NCBI RefSeq assembly: GCF_003315795.1
Contig: NZ_QMEY01000006.1
Location: 124,001-188,000, forward strand
DNA length: 64,000 nt
Direction of reading: 5' to 3'
DNA from: Spongiactinospora rosea
GTDB taxonomy: Bacteria > Actinomycetota > Actinomycetes > Streptosporangiales > Streptosporangiaceae
Shown here: positions 25,817 to 36,139 of the stretch, piece by piece
Layout of the letters: every line of letters begins with the position of its first letter
Numbering within the stretch: position 1 is the stretch's first letter
Translations under genes and position numbers: made by a program
The notes under the pieces: model-generated
Databases searched by the model: none
What the model was told of the DNA's origin: nothing
The model's input: only the letters and a program-made list of their open reading frames with translations

Positions 25817-27013
25817 TCAGAAGACGGTGGCCCGGGGCGCGGCCGACAGCGAGGCGTCCACCGCCTCCGGCGCGAGGATGTTGGCCAGCACCATCAGCGC
25901 GCACCCGGTGACGCCCGCGCCCGGGCCCAGCCTGCTCGGCTCGATCCTCAGGTTGCGGGTGGCCAGAGCGGTGGACCTGCGGTAGACGACCTCGCGCACT
26001 CCTGACACCAGCGGCTGGAAGGTCTCGGCCAGGTCGCCGCCGAGCACCACCACGGCCGGGTTGAGCAGGTTGACCGCGCTGGCCACGACCTCGCCGAGCT
26101 TGCGCGCCGCGTCGCGGATGACCGCCATGGTCTCCGCGTCGCCCGCGCGCACCAGGGCCACCACGTCGGCCAGCCCCGAGACCTGCCGGCCGCGCTCGCG
26201 CAGCACGCGGAGCATCGCGGTGGCGCTGGCCACCGAGTCCAGGCAGTCGACGCTGCCGCACCGGCACAGCACTCCCCCGCCGTCGCGCACCGGGATGTGC
26301 CCGATCTCGCCCGCCGCGCCCAGCGCCCCGCGCATGATCTGGCCGCCGGAGATCACCCCGGCGCCGATACGGGTGGAGACCTTGACGAACAGCAGGTCGT
26401 CCACCTCGCCGCGGTAGGCCGCGTGGTGCTCGCCGATGGCGATCACGTTGACGTCGTTGTCCACGAACACCGGGACCGGGAACCGCTCGGCGATGATCGG
26501 TGGGATCACCAGGCCGGTCCAGCTCGCCATCACCCGCACGCTCTCGGTACGGCCCGCGGCGAACTCCACCGTGGCCGGAACCCCCAGGCCGACGCCGCGC
26601 ACCTGGGCGGCGGGCAGGTCGGCGAGCAGGCTCTCCCAGGTGTCCATCAGCAGCGGGAGCACCACATCCGGCCCCCGCTCCACGTCGATCGTCACCTCCG
26701 CCGTGGACAGCGCCGTGCCGGCGAGGTCGCAGACGGCGATCTGGGTGCGGCCCGCGCCCAGCGAGGCGACCAGCACCACCCCGCCCCGGGCGTTGAACGA
26801 CAGCCGGGCGGGCGGGCGTCCGCCCGTCGAGGGACCTTCGGTGTCCTCCACCACCAGGCCGCGGTCCAGCAGCTCGCTGACCCGCAGCGCCACGGCGGGC
26901 CGGGACAGCCCGGTCACCCTGCCGATGTCGGCGCGGGTGACGGCCTCACCGGCCCGGATGAGGTGCAGCACCTCGCCGCTGGAGGCGAGCGGAGCGGCGG
27001 ATCGTCGGGCCAT
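25817..27013 (-). CDS. ROK-family transcriptional regulator
   Basis: This 398-residue protein has an N-terminal winged helix-turn-helix (RADIGRVTGLSRPAVALRVSEL) and a ROK sugar-kinase-like domain. The zinc signature GHIPV plus CRCGSVDCLDSVAS is intact. The phosphate-binding loop is VVLVASLGAGRTQIA rather than the DxGGT of active kinases, so it is a regulator rather than an enzyme. It is divergent from zwf across an AT-rich 142-base gap, so it is the likely controller of the Entner-Doudoroff operon, responding to a sugar or sugar phosphate. Confidence 0.9.
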   Translation of the reverse strand: MARRSAAPLASSGEVLHLIRAGEAVTRADIGRVTGLSRPAVALRVSELLDRGLVVEDTEGPSTGGRPPARLSFNARGGVVLVASLGAGRTQIAVCDLAGTALSTAEVTIDVERGPDVVLPLLMDTWESLLADLPAAQVRGVGLGVPATVEFAAGRTESVRVMASWTGLVIPPIIAERFPVPVFVDNDVNVIAIGEHHAAYRGEVDDLLFVKVSTRIGAGVISGGQIMRGALGAAGEIGHIPVRDGGGVLCRCGSVDCLDSVASATAMLRVLRERGRQVSGLADVVALVRAGDAETMAVIRDAARKLGEVVASAVNLLNPAVVVLGGDLAETFQPLVSGVREVVYRRSTALATRNLRIEPSRLGPGAGVTGCALMVLANILAPEAVDASLSAAPRATVF

Positions 27014-27155
27014 CGACCAAGTGAATCACACCCTCTTATGGAATGAGAAGTAACCACTTATTCATCTCGAATGACAAAACTCGGGTTGTATAGAGCGGAA
27101 GATGTGGCTAGTGTCCGATCTGTCCCCGTCCAGGTAGATCATCGGAGCCTCCGTC

Positions 27156-28655
27156 GTGAACCCCTCGCCATCCCCTGCCGCCCAGCGCGCGACCCCGCAT
27201 GACGCGGACCTCGTCGTGTTCGGCGGCACCGGCGACCTGTCCATGCGCAAGCTGCTGCCCGCCCTCTATCACTGCGACCGCGACGGCCGCCTGGCGCCGC
27301 AGACCAGGATCATCGCCCTGTCCCGCGGCGGCCTGACCGACGATGACCTGCGCGGCAAGGTGGACGCCGAGGTCCGCTCGGCCGTACCGGAGGGCGATGA
27401 CCCCGAGGTGTGGCGGCGCTTCCTGGCGCGGCTGCGGCATGTACCGGTGGACGTGCGCGACGACGGGGACCTGCACGAAGGGTGGCGGGACCTGGCCGCC
27501 CTGCTCGGCGGGAACGAGGACCGCGACCGGATCTTCTACCTGGCCAGCCCGCCGATGACCTTCGGGCCGTTCTGCCGCCAGGCGCAGCAGGCGGGCCTGG
27601 TCACCCCCCGCTCCCGGGTCGTGCTGGAAAAGCCGCTCGGCCGCGACCTGGCCAGCGCCCGGCAGATCAACGACGAGGTGGGCGCCATCTTCGCCGAGTC
27701 GCAGATCTACCGGATCGATCACTACCTGGGCAAGGAGACCGTGCAGAACCTGCTGGTGCTGCGCTTCGCCAACGCCTTCCTCGAGCCGATCTGGAACTCG
27801 CTGTGGATCGACCACGTCCAGATCAGCGTCACCGAGACGGTCGGCACGCCCGGCCGCCGCGGCTACTACGACCAGGCCGGGGCGCTGCGCGACATGGTGC
27901 AGAACCACCTGCTGCAACTGCTGTGCCTGGTGGCCATGGAGCCGCCGGCGCGCAACGACCGCGAGTCCATCCGCGACGAGAAGCTCAAGGTCCTCCAGTC
28001 GCTGCGGCCGATCAGCGGGTCGGAGGCGGACCGGTTCACCGTGCGCGGCCAGTACGCCGAGGGCCCCGGCATGCCGGGCTACCTCGACGAGCCCGACCGC
28101 TCCCCGCCCACCGACGCCTCCTACCGGGTGGAGACCTTCACCGCGATCCGGGCCGAGGTGAAGAACTGGCGCTGGGCGGGCGTCCCCTTCTACCTGCGCA
28201 CCGGCAAGCGGCTGCCGAGCCGCCGCTCGGAGATCGTGGTGCAGTTCAAGGACGTGCCGCACTCCATCTTCCCCGGCGGCTCACCCAACCGGCTGGTGCT
28301 GCGGCTGCAGCCGAGCGAGGGCATCGACCTGCACATCATGGCCAAGGAGCCGGGCGCGGGCGAGGTGACGCTGCGGCCGGTGCCGCTCGGGCTGAGCTTC
28401 GCGCGCACCTTCGGCACCCGCGTGCCCGACGCCTATGAGCGGCTGCTGATGGACGTGATGGGCGGCAACCCCACCCTGTTCATGCGCAGGGACGAGGTGG
28501 AGGCCGCCTGGCGGTGGATCGACCCGATCCTGGCCACCTGGGACTCGGCGGGCACACCGCCCGAGCCGTACCCGGCGGGCAGCGCGGGCCCGCCCTCCGC
28601 GCACGAACTGCTCGGCCGCAGCGGCCGCGCCTGGCACGAGGAGGAACCGGCATGA
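27156..28655 (+). CDS. zwf: Glucose-6-phosphate 1-dehydrogenase
   Basis: This 499-residue enzyme oxidises glucose 6-phosphate to 6-phosphogluconolactone with NAD(P)+. The N-terminal dinucleotide-binding motif is [13 protein letters not shown] and the active-site RIDHYLGKE is near residues 185-193; the EKPLGRD lysine motif is also present. The GTG at 27156 follows a weak GGAG. It is the first gene of a compact zwf-edd-glk-eda operon; its stop overlaps the edd start by ATGA. The promoter region faces a ROK regulator. No pgl (lactonase) gene is in the operon. Confidence 0.95.
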   Translation: MNPSPSPAAQRATPHDADLVVFGGTGDLSMRKLLPALYHCDRDGRLAPQTRIIALSRGGLTDDDLRGKVDAEVRSAVPEGDDPEVWRRFLARLRHVPVDVRDDGDLHEGWRDLAALLGGNEDRDRIFYLASPPMTFGPFCRQAQQAGLVTPRSRVVLEKPLGRDLASARQINDEVGAIFAESQIYRIDHYLGKETVQNLLVLRFANAFLEPIWNSLWIDHVQISVTETVGTPGRRGYYDQAGALRDMVQNHLLQLLCLVAMEPPARNDRESIRDEKLKVLQSLRPISGSEADRFTVRGQYAEGPGMPGYLDEPDRSPPTDASYRVETFTAIRAEVKNWRWAGVPFYLRTGKRLPSRRSEIVVQFKDVPHSIFPGGSPNRLVLRLQPSEGIDLHIMAKEPGAGEVTLRPVPLGLSFARTFGTRVPDAYERLLMDVMGGNPTLFMRRDEVEAAWRWIDPILATWDSAGTPPEPYPAGSAGPPSAHELLGRSGRAWHEEEPA

Positions 28656-30514
28656 ACCGGATCGTCGAAGAGGTGACCGAGAGGATCCGGGAGCGCAGCC
28701 GGGCGAGCCGGGCGGCGTACCTGCGGCAGGTGGACGCCGCCGGGCGGGAGGCCAGGGAGCGGGGCCCGGCGCGCACCGCGCTGGGCTGCGCCAACCTGGC
28801 GCACGGGTTCGCGGCCAGCCCGGCCGCCGACAAGCCCGCCCTGCGCGGCTCGGTCAAGCCCGGCGTGGCCATCGTGACCAGCTACAACGACATGCTGTCC
28901 GCGCACCAGCCGTACGAGACCTACCCCGCCGAGCTGAAGAGCGCGGTGCGGGCGGCGGGCGGCGTGGCGCAGGTCGCCGGCGGCGTCCCGGCCATGTGCG
29001 ACGGCATCACCCAGGGCCGCGCGGGCATGGAGCTGTCCCTTTACAGCCGCGAGGTCATCGCGATGGCCACGGCGATCGCGCTGTCGCACGACATGTTCGA
29101 CGCGGCGCTGCTGCTGGGCGTGTGCGACAAGATCGTTCCCGGCCTGCTGATCGGCGCGCTGCACTTCGGGCACCTGCCCGCCCTGTTCGTCCCGGCCGGG
29201 CCGATGACCTCCGGCCTGCCCAACAAGGCCAAGGCCCGGGCCAGGCAGCTGTTCGCGGAAGGCAGGATCGGCCGGGGCGAGATGCTGGAGGCCGAGGCGA
29301 AGTCCTACCACTCCCCCGGCACCTGCACCTTCTACGGCACCGCCAACTCCAACCAGGTGGTCGTGGAGGTCATGGGCCTGCACCTGCCGGGCGCGACGTT
29401 CGTCAACCCGCACACCGAGCTGCGCCACGCGCTCACCGAGGCGGCCGGGCGCCGGGCGGTCGAGCTGACCGCGCACGGCCCGGAGTACACCCCGGTCGGG
29501 CACGTGGTGGACGAGCGGGCCGTGGTCAACGGGGTCGTGGCGCTGCTGGCCACCGGCGGGTCCACCAACCACACGATGCACCTGGTGGCCATCGCCGCGG
29601 CGGCCGGGATCGACCTGCGGTGGGACGACTTCGCCGCCCTGTCGGCGGCGGTGCCGCTGCTCACCCGGATCTACCCCAACGGCCAGGCCGACGTGAACCA
29701 CTTCCAGGCCGCGGGCGGCATGCGGGTGCTGATCGGCGAGCTGCTGGACGCCGGGCTGCTGCACGAGGACGTGCTCACCGTGGCCGGGAGCGGGCTCGGC
29801 CACTACCGCGGCGCGCCGGAGCTGAAGGAGGGGACCCTGCTCTGGCAGGAGCAGACCGGCGGCAGCGAGGATCTGGACGTGCTGCGCCCGGTCGCCGACC
29901 CCTTCTCCGCCGACGGCGGCATCCACATGCTCTCCGGCAACCTGGGCCGGGCGGTGAGCAAGGTCTCGGCCGTCAAGCCGGAACACCAGGTGGTGGAGGC
30001 CCCGGCGCTGGTCTTCGACGACCAGCTCGACCTGCTCGCCGCGTTCGAGGCGGGCGAACTGGACGATCGGGACTTCGTCGCGGTGATCCGCTACCAGGGC
30101 CCGGCCGCCAACGGCATGCCCGAGCTGCACAAGCTGACCCCGCCGCTGGCGGTGCTGCTGGACCGGGGCCGGCGGGTGGCCATCGTCACCGACGGCCGCA
30201 TGTCGGGGGCCTCGGGCAAGGTGCCCTCGGCGATCCACCTGTCGCCGGAGGCGGCCAAGGGCGGGCCGATCGCGCTGGTGCGCGACGGCGACATGATCCG
30301 GCTGGACGCGGCGCGCGGCGTGCTCGAACTGCTGGTGCCGCAGGAGGAGCTGGCCCGGCGTACGCCGCAGGGCGCGCCCCCCTCCGATGAGCAGTGGTCG
30401 GGCACCGGAAGGGAGCTGTTCACCGCCTTCCGCCGTACGGCGGGGCCCGCCGAGCGTGGCGCGGGTATCTTCGCCATGAACGGCGTCTACGGTGTGAACA
30501 GCGAGGGCTTGTGA
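28652..30514 (+). CDS. edd: Phosphogluconate dehydratase
   Basis: The 620-residue enzyme converts 6-phosphogluconate to KDPG, the first committed step of the Entner-Doudoroff route. It belongs to the IlvD/Edd family: the three cysteine blocks that hold the Fe-S cluster are visible as [17 protein letters not shown] and [10 protein letters not shown], and the C-terminal [16 protein letters not shown] is typical. Length matches Edd rather than the shorter IlvD. The ATG at 28652 overlaps the zwf stop and its own stop overlaps glk by GTGA. Confidence 0.94.
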   Translation: MNRIVEEVTERIRERSRASRAAYLRQVDAAGREARERGPARTALGCANLAHGFAASPAADKPALRGSVKPGVAIVTSYNDMLSAHQPYETYPAELKSAVRAAGGVAQVAGGVPAMCDGITQGRAGMELSLYSREVIAMATAIALSHDMFDAALLLGVCDKIVPGLLIGALHFGHLPALFVPAGPMTSGLPNKAKARARQLFAEGRIGRGEMLEAEAKSYHSPGTCTFYGTANSNQVVVEVMGLHLPGATFVNPHTELRHALTEAAGRRAVELTAHGPEYTPVGHVVDERAVVNGVVALLATGGSTNHTMHLVAIAAAAGIDLRWDDFAALSAAVPLLTRIYPNGQADVNHFQAAGGMRVLIGELLDAGLLHEDVLTVAGSGLGHYRGAPELKEGTLLWQEQTGGSEDLDVLRPVADPFSADGGIHMLSGNLGRAVSKVSAVKPEHQVVEAPALVFDDQLDLLAAFEAGELDDRDFVAVIRYQGPAANGMPELHKLTPPLAVLLDRGRRVAIVTDGRMSGASGKVPSAIHLSPEAAKGGPIALVRDGDMIRLDAARGVLELLVPQEELARRTPQGAPPSDEQWSGTGRELFTAFRRTAGPAERGAGIFAMNGVYGVNSEGL

Positions 30515-31488
30515 CCGAATTCGCATATCCATGGCTGGTGGCCGACATCGGCGGCACCAACGCCCGCTTCGGGCTCGTCACCGAGCCCGGCGGGCATCCC
30601 TGTCACGTGGCGGTGCTGCCGGTGGCGGAGTACGACGGCATGCCCGCGGCGGTGGCCGACTACCTGGCCCACCACGCGGGCGGTCTCACGCCCGGCGCGG
30701 CGTGCTTCGCCATCGCCGGTCCGGTGGACGGCGACCTCTACCATCTGACGAACGCCGGGTGGGCGGGTTCGGTACGCGACGTCGGCATTGCGGACATCAC
30801 GCTGCTCAACGACTTCGAGGCGCTGGCCCTCTCGCTGCCGCACCTCGGGGAGGCCGATCTGGTCTCGCTGGGCGGCCCGCCGCCGCCCGGCCCGCGGCCG
30901 GGGGCGGTCAAGGCGGTGCTCGGGCCGGGCACCGGGCTCGGGGTGGCCGGGCTGGTGCCCGCCGGTGAGGGCTGGGTGCCGGTCGCGTGCGAGGGCGGCC
31001 ACGTGACCCCGCCGGTGGTGACCGAGCGGGAGACGGCGGTGGTCGCGGCGCTGCGCGCCGAGGGGGCGACCTACCTGGACGCGGAGGAACTGCTGTCCGG
31101 CCCCGGGCTGACCCGGCTGCACCACGGGCTCGCGCTGGTGGACGGCGTGCGCGCCGAACGGCTGCCGGCCGCCGAGATCGTCACGCGGGCCGACGACGAC
31201 CGGCTGTGCGGGGAGACCCTGGAGACGTTCTGCGCCCTGCTGGGCAGCTTCGCGGGCAATGTGGCGCTGACGCTGGGCGCGCGGGGCGGGGTGTACCTGG
31301 GCGGCGGGGTGCTGCCGCGGATCGTGGCACGGGTGCGCGCGAGCGAGTTCCGGGCGAGGTTCGAGGACGCGCCGCCGCTCGGCGACTATCTCCGCGACAT
31401 CCCCACGAGCCTGATCGTGGACGCCCAGCCCGCCCTCACCGGGGCGGCGGCGTGGCTGGTCCAGCGATCAGGAAGAATAGTACGTTAG
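30511..31488 (+). CDS. glk: Glucokinase (Glk family)
   Basis: This 325-residue enzyme phosphorylates glucose with ATP. It has the phosphate-binding motif [12 protein letters not shown] at its N-terminus, AIAGPVDGD, the catalytic NDFEAL and the adenosine-binding GPGTGLG. This is the E. coli Glk type rather than the ROK-type glucokinase that most actinomycetes use. The GTG at 30511 overlaps the edd stop. The operon location makes free glucose the likely feed for the Entner-Doudoroff pathway. Confidence 0.93.
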   Translation: MTEFAYPWLVADIGGTNARFGLVTEPGGHPCHVAVLPVAEYDGMPAAVADYLAHHAGGLTPGAACFAIAGPVDGDLYHLTNAGWAGSVRDVGIADITLLNDFEALALSLPHLGEADLVSLGGPPPPGPRPGAVKAVLGPGTGLGVAGLVPAGEGWVPVACEGGHVTPPVVTERETAVVAALRAEGATYLDAEELLSGPGLTRLHHGLALVDGVRAERLPAAEIVTRADDDRLCGETLETFCALLGSFAGNVALTLGARGGVYLGGGVLPRIVARVRASEFRARFEDAPPLGDYLRDIPTSLIVDAQPALTGAAAWLVQRSGRIVR

Positions 31489-31508
31489 TGATATTGGAGG
31501 AGAAACGG

Positions 31509-32120
31509 ATGAGCGTGCTCGACCTCGCCCCCGTGGTGCCCGTCGTGGTGATCGACGACGTGGACACCGCGGCGCCGCTGGCCCGCGCCCTGGTCGCGGG
31601 GGGCCTGCCGGCCATCGAGGTGACCCTGCGCACCGCCGCCGCCCTTCCGGCCATCGCCCGCATCGCGGCGGAGGTGCCGGGCGCGGTGGTCGGCGCGGGG
31701 ACCGTGCGCGCCTCCGCCGACGTTGACGCCTCGGTGCGGGCCGGGGCGAAGTTCCTGGTCAGCCCCGGCGCCCCGGCCGCGCTGGCCGACGCGATGGCGG
31801 CCAGCGGCGTCCCCTTCCTGCCGGGCGCCGCGACGGCCACCGAGGTGCTCGCGCTGGCCGAGCGCGGGGTCAAGGAGATGAAGTTCTTCCCCGCCGAGGC
31901 GGCGGGCGGCGTTCCGTATCTCGCGGCCCTGGCCGGGCCGCTGCCGGACGTGCGGTTCTGCCCGACCGGCGGCATCCGCCCGGCCAACGCCGCCGACTAC
32001 CTGGCGCTGCCGAACGTGGCCTGTGTCGGCGGCACCTGGCTGGCCCCCGCGGACGCGCTGGCCTCCGGCGACTACGCGCGCATCGAGAAGCTGGCCGTGG
32101 AGGCCGCCGCGTTGCGCTGA
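31509..32120 (+). CDS. eda: KDPG (2-keto-3-deoxy-6-phosphogluconate) aldolase
   Basis: The 203-residue enzyme splits KDPG to pyruvate and glyceraldehyde 3-phosphate. The base-type Glu is in IEVTLRT and the Schiff-base Lys in KFFPAE, with the phosphate loop CPTGGI. The ATG at 31509 follows GGAGGAG. It completes the operon zwf-edd-glk-eda. A strong inverted repeat after the stop ends the transcript. Confidence 0.95.
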   Translation: MSVLDLAPVVPVVVIDDVDTAAPLARALVAGGLPAIEVTLRTAAALPAIARIAAEVPGAVVGAGTVRASADVDASVRAGAKFLVSPGAPAALADAMAASGVPFLPGAATATEVLALAERGVKEMKFFPAEAAGGVPYLAALAGPLPDVRFCPTGGIRPANAADYLALPNVACVGGTWLAPADALASGDYARIEKLAVEAAALR

Positions 32121-32214
32121 GATCACCGAGACGACGTCGGCGGCCCCCTTCCTCCCTCGGTCCGCCGGCGGCCATGACGGCACCGCGACCCGGTGCCGCG
32201 ATCATGGGATCGAC

Positions 32215-32246
32215 GGCCCGTGGCGCCTCACCAGGCGCCACGGGCC
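32215..32246. terminator. Bidirectional stem-loop terminator
   Basis: GGCCCGTGGCGCCT (32215-32228) and AGGCGCCACGGGCC (32233-32246) pair perfectly over 14 bases with a CACC loop. It lies between eda and the convergent response-regulator gene and ends four bases before that gene's stop codon. Confidence 0.85.
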
Positions 32247-32249
32247 TAC

Positions 32250-32891
32250 TCATTCCCCCGGCCGATGGGCGTGGCCGGAGCCCCAGGCCCAGGCCGCGAT
32301 GCCCACCCGGTTGGCGGCCCCCAGTTTGCGCTGCACGTTGGCCACATGGGTCTTGACCGTGCCGGGGCTGATGGACAGCTCGGCGGCGATCTCGGGGTTG
32401 GTACGGCCGTGCGCGACCAGCCGGGCGATCTCCGCCTCCCTGATGGTGAGCGGTTCGGCGGGCGGCGCGGGCGGCCGGAGGTCGCGCAGCTCGCGCAGCA
32501 GGCGTACGGTCACCTGCGGGCTGATCAGGGTGTCGCCCGCCATCGCCGCCCTGATCGCCTCGGCCAGCAGCGCGGGCCCCGACCGTTTCAGCAGGAAGCC
32601 GCAGGCCCCGTCGCGCAGCGCGGTGCGGACGTACTCGTCCAGGTCGAAGGTCGTCACCACGATGACCCGGGTCTCCCCGGCGAGCCGCCTGGTCACCTCC
32701 AGGCCGTCCAGCCCGGGCATGCGGATGTCGGCGAGCACGACGTCGGGCCGCAGGTGACGGGCCAGCTCCACGGCCCGCGTGCCGTCGGCGGCCTCCCCCA
32801 CCACGGTCATGTCGGGTTGCGCGTCGAGGATCATCCGAAACCCGATCCGCACGTCCTCCTGGTCGTCGGCGATCAGCAGCCTGATGGTCAT
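32250..32891 (-). CDS. NarL-family response regulator
   Basis: This 213-residue regulator has a receiver domain with acidic LLIADDQ, phospho-acceptor Asp in VVLADIRMPGLDG and Lys in GFLLKRS, plus a LuxR-type helix-turn-helix (LTIREAEIARLVAHGRTNPEIAAELSI). I chose ATG 32891 because GGAGGAGG lies just upstream and the stop of the kinase overlaps it (ATGA). It forms a coupled pair with the kinase at 32888-33931. Target genes are not evident. Confidence 0.92.
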   Translation of the reverse strand: MTIRLLIADDQEDVRIGFRMILDAQPDMTVVGEAADGTRAVELARHLRPDVVLADIRMPGLDGLEVTRRLAGETRVIVVTTFDLDEYVRTALRDGACGFLLKRSGPALLAEAIRAAMAGDTLISPQVTVRLLRELRDLRPPAPPAEPLTIREAEIARLVAHGRTNPEIAAELSISPGTVKTHVANVQRKLGAANRVGIAAWAWGSGHAHRPGE

Positions 32892-33931
32892 GCGCCTCCT
32901 CCCGCGGGCAGTACCGCCTCCACGCGCCACCCGCCCGGCGCGGGGCCCGCCGACAACGAGCCGCCGAGCACCGACACGCGTTCGGCCAGCCCGGCCAGGC
33001 CGAAGCCGCCGCGCCCGGACTCCTCCGAACGGCCGCCGCCGTCGTCGGTGACCCGGACCCGCACCGCCGAGCCGCCCGCCCGCACCACCTCGACCTCCAC
33101 CTTGGCCGCGCCGGGGGCATGCCTACGGGCGTTGGTCAGGGCCTCGGTGACCAGGCGGTAGATCGTGGCGGACACCTCACGGGACACCTCCCCGGCCAGG
33201 CCGGGCTCGATGGTCAGGCCGACCTCGGCGGCCGGGGAGTAGTCCGCGGCGAGCCGGGCCAGGCCGTCCAGTCCGGGCAGGGCACGCCCGGCGGCCTCGC
33301 CGTCCTCGTGCAGCATGTGGACGGTCCTGTCCAGGGAGGCGAGGGCGCGCTGCGCGCCGTCCTCGATGCGCCGCAGCGCGTCGGCGACCGGAGGCGGCAG
33401 CGTCGCCTGGGCCATGCGGGCGGCCTGCGCCTGCACCAGCATGCCGCTCACGTCGTGGGCCACGAAGTCGTGCAGGTCGGCGGCGAGCGCCAGCCGCTGG
33501 GCCCGCCGCGCCGCGGCGACCGAACGCCGCCTGCCCTCGTCCAGCGACCGCAGGTACAGCCCGGCCGCCCCGGCGGCGACCGCGGTGAACGACCACATCG
33601 CACATGCCCCCGCGGCCATCAGCAGGTCATCACCGGGCCACAGCACCCGCACCAGGATCAGCGTGGCGGCCAGCCCGGTGAGCCCGGCCCCGAGCATCGC
33701 CTGACGCGGCGGCGCGGTCCGCACGGCCAGCAGGGTGAGCAGCAGCAATGGCGCCATCTCGGCGATCAGGCCATAGCTGGCGTCATGCCGCCCGGTGAGC
33801 GGATGAGCCACGGTGATCGCCAAAGACACCCCACCCCCGCCCACCGCCGCCCACTGCGCGGGTACCCGCGGCGCCAGAGCCACGGCGGCGGCCGCACACG
33901 CCGCGAGCACCCCGATGAGTTCCATGCGCAC
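32888..33931 (-). CDS. NarL-type sensor histidine kinase
   Basis: The 347-residue kinase has an N-terminal block of about five short hydrophobic segments (1-135) with no large sensor, a HisKA_3 domain (ADLHDFVAHDVSGMLVQAQAARM, His in DFVAHD) and a short HATPase ending GRGGFGLAGLAERVSVLGGSL. This DesK-like layout usually senses membrane or cell-envelope state. It starts at GTG 33931 or ATG 33925 and overlaps its regulator gene. The divergent membrane protein gene at 34057 may be a target. Confidence 0.9.
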   Translation of the reverse strand: MRMELIGVLAACAAAAVALAPRVPAQWAAVGGGGVSLAITVAHPLTGRHDASYGLIAEMAPLLLLTLLAVRTAPPRQAMLGAGLTGLAATLILVRVLWPGDDLLMAAGACAMWSFTAVAAGAAGLYLRSLDEGRRRSVAAARRAQRLALAADLHDFVAHDVSGMLVQAQAARMAQATLPPPVADALRRIEDGAQRALASLDRTVHMLHEDGEAAGRALPGLDGLARLAADYSPAAEVGLTIEPGLAGEVSREVSATIYRLVTEALTNARRHAPGAAKVEVEVVRAGGSAVRVRVTDDGGGRSEESGRGGFGLAGLAERVSVLGGSLSAGPAPGGWRVEAVLPAGGGA

Positions 33932-34056
33932 GACTTTAGGCCGCCCCCTCCCGAAGCCACCTCTGCCAGGTGGCGGAGTACGGCGGGTGGATGGGGGGTG
34001 GGATACGCCGGTCGGCCGATGGGCCGGTGGGGTGGGGGGCGGCGAGGGTTGAACCC

Positions 34057-35127
34057 ATGACGGTCATCGATATTCGGGCAGGGCGATCCCTGGCGTGGCA
34101 CAGGTGGGCCGGGTACGCGGCGGCGGTGTGGTCGTTGGCGTACGGCGGGCTCGGGCTTTATTGGGCGGGCGGCGGGGGCGGGTTCCCGTTCGGGGAGGGG
34201 GATGTGCCGGACGCGCGGGCGGAGTCGTTGCTCGGTGGAGTCACGGCGGTGACGGCGGGGCCGGTGATCGCGGCGTTGGGACTGGCCGGGGCGGTGGTGG
34301 CGGTGGTGAGCGCCCACCTACGGCTACAAGGGTGGGGCAGGGTGGTGCTGGCCGCGCTGTGCTGGGTGCCCGCGTTCGGGCTGACCGCGCTGGTCGCGGA
34401 CGTACGGATCATCATGGCGGTTGGGTACGCGCCGCTGTGCCTGTTCGGCCTGCCGTTCGGCTGGCCCCCGGTGGACTACTTCGCCACCGCCTTCCCCTGG
34501 CCGGTGCGCAACCAGCTCATCTGCCTGTTCGGCGCGCTGCTGTGGGCGGGCGCGGCGCTGGCCTTCCAGCGGCGCACCGCGGGGGCGTGCGCCGCGTGCG
34601 GCCGCGTCGCCGGTGCGCGGACGGGATGGAGTTCGGCCGCCTCGGCCGCCCGGTGGGGCAGGTGGGCCGCCTACACGGGGTTCGTGGTGCCGTTCGGCTA
34701 CAGCCTGATCAGGTGGGCGTGGGCGCTGAACATCCCGATCGGCATGTCCGCGGCGGAGATCGCCGAACTGCACCGCAGCGGCCTGGTGTGGGCGGGCGCG
34801 GGCCTGGCCACGGTCGCCGCGTGCGGCGGCGTACTGACCTTGGGCCTGATCCACCGGTGGGGTGAGGTGTGGCCGCGCTGGGTGCCGGGCCTCGCCGGCC
34901 GGAGGGTGCCGGTCGCCCTGCCGGTGACGCTCGGCGGCGCGATGAGCGCGGTGCTGCTGACCTCGCTGGGCAGCGTCGTGGCGATGACCGACTGGAACGA
35001 TCCGGCCTCCTGGCTGCTCAGCCCGATGACGTACTGGCCGCTGTGGGGGGCCGCGCTCGGCGCGGCGACCCTCGCCTACCGGCTGCGCAGGCGCGGGGGC
35101 TGCGAGGTCTGCGGGCTCAGCGGTTGA
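34057..35127 (+). CDS. Multi-pass membrane protein with two cytoplasmic CxxC motifs
   Basis: I do not recognise a family. The 356-residue product has about eight or nine hydrophobic segments. Two polar loops carry CAACGR (after the fifth helix) and CEVCG (four residues from the C-terminus), each a CxxC pair that could together bind a metal or be redox-active. ATG 34057 follows GAGGG; the in-frame start at 33970 would add a non-conserved leader. The gene is divergent from the NarL-type kinase and overlaps the LacI gene tail to tail by 11 bp. Control by the kinase pair is a guess. Confidence 0.7.
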   Translation: MTVIDIRAGRSLAWHRWAGYAAAVWSLAYGGLGLYWAGGGGGFPFGEGDVPDARAESLLGGVTAVTAGPVIAALGLAGAVVAVVSAHLRLQGWGRVVLAALCWVPAFGLTALVADVRIIMAVGYAPLCLFGLPFGWPPVDYFATAFPWPVRNQLICLFGALLWAGAALAFQRRTAGACAACGRVAGARTGWSSAASAARWGRWAAYTGFVVPFGYSLIRWAWALNIPIGMSAAEIAELHRSGLVWAGAGLATVAACGGVLTLGLIHRWGEVWPRWVPGLAGRRVPVALPVTLGGAMSAVLLTSLGSVVAMTDWNDPASWLLSPMTYWPLWGAALGAATLAYRLRRRGGCEVCGLSG

Positions 35128-36139
35128 CCAGAGGGCCGGAGCCGGTGGAGCCGCGGACCACGAGTTCGGGCTGGAAGAGGAGTTCGGCGTGCTTGGGCGG
35201 GGCCCCGTTGATGCCTTCGAGCAGGGTCTCCACGGCCGCCGCCGCCATCGCGCCGATCGGCTTCCTGATCGTGGTCAGCGGCGGGTCGGTGAAGGCGATC
35301 AGCGGGGAGTCGTCGAAGCCGACCACCGAGACGTCGCCGGGGACGCGCAGCCCGCGGTCCCGGCAGGCGCGTACCGCGCCGAGCGCCATCAGGTCGCTGG
35401 CGCACACGATGCCCGTGCAACCGCGTTCCAGCAGGGCGCCCGCCGCGGCCTGCCCGCCCTCGGCGGTGAACAGCGAATGGGAGATCATGCCCTCGACGTC
35501 GATGGCGCCGAGCAGCCGGGACATGGCCCGCCGGAACCCCTCGATCTTGCGCATCACCGGCACGAACCTGCGTGGCCCCACGGCCAGCCCGACCCGCTCG
35601 TGACCGAGGTCGACCAGGTGCTGCACGGCGAGGGCCGCCGACAGCCGGTCGTCCGGCGAGATGAAGGGGGCCTCGACCTCTTCGCTGTATCCGTCCACCA
35701 GGACGATCGGCGTGCCGCGCTCGACGAGCCGTATGTAGCGCTCCATACGCGCGGTGGTGTCGGCGTGCGGCCCCGAGACGAACACGATGCCGCTCACGCC
35801 GCGGTCGAGCAGGAGGTCGGCGAACTCGTCCTCGGGCGCGCCGCCGGGCAGGCGGGTGCAGAGCACGGGCGCGAGGCCGTGCTGGACGAGGGACCTCTCC
35901 ACGGCCTGGGCGAACGCCGGGAAGATGGGGTTGTCCAGCTCGGGGGTGACCAGCCCGACCAGCCCGCTGCCGCGGTGGCGCAGCCGCTGCGGGCGCTCGT
36001 ACCCCATCAGGTCGAGCGCGCTGAGCACGGCCTGGCGGGTGGTGGCCGAAACACCCGGCCTGCCGTTGAGGACCCGGCTCACCGTCGCCTCGCTGACCCC
36101 TGCCTGAGCTGCGATGTCGGAGAGCCGGGTGCCGTTCAT
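35117..36139 (-). CDS. LacI-family transcriptional regulator
   Basis: This 340-residue repressor has the LacI helix-turn-helix and hinge (TRLSDIAAQAGVSEATVSRVLN) and a periplasmic-binding-like effector domain. I chose ATG 36139: it begins directly at the conserved DNA-binding domain and a TAAAGT minus 10 sits 7 bases upstream, so the mRNA may be leaderless; the longer frame to 36316 adds non-conserved sequence. It is divergent from a sugar-ABC ATPase gene (527 bases away), so it probably responds to a sugar. A CG-centred near-palindrome lies at 36311-36326. Confidence 0.9.
   Translation of the reverse strand: MNGTRLSDIAAQAGVSEATVSRVLNGRPGVSATTRQAVLSALDLMGYERPQRLRHRGSGLVGLVTPELDNPIFPAFAQAVERSLVQHGLAPVLCTRLPGGAPEDEFADLLLDRGVSGIVFVSGPHADTTARMERYIRLVERGTPIVLVDGYSEEVEAPFISPDDRLSAALAVQHLVDLGHERVGLAVGPRRFVPVMRKIEGFRRAMSRLLGAIDVEGMISHSLFTAEGGQAAAGALLERGCTGIVCASDLMALGAVRACRDRGLRVPGDVSVVGFDDSPLIAFTDPPLTTIRKPIGAMAAAAVETLLEGINGAPPKHAELLFQPELVVRGSTGSGPLVNR

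Noticed and set aside
27040..27066. AAGT-AACC-ACTT symmetry as ROK operator before zwf
   Set aside because: The arms match over only four bases and a longer palindrome is not seen; too weak to list as a feature.
28433..30532. Minus-strand frame of 699 codons opposite edd
   Set aside because: edd is fully supported by motifs and operon overlaps; the antisense product has low-complexity His/Arg/Gly-rich composition.
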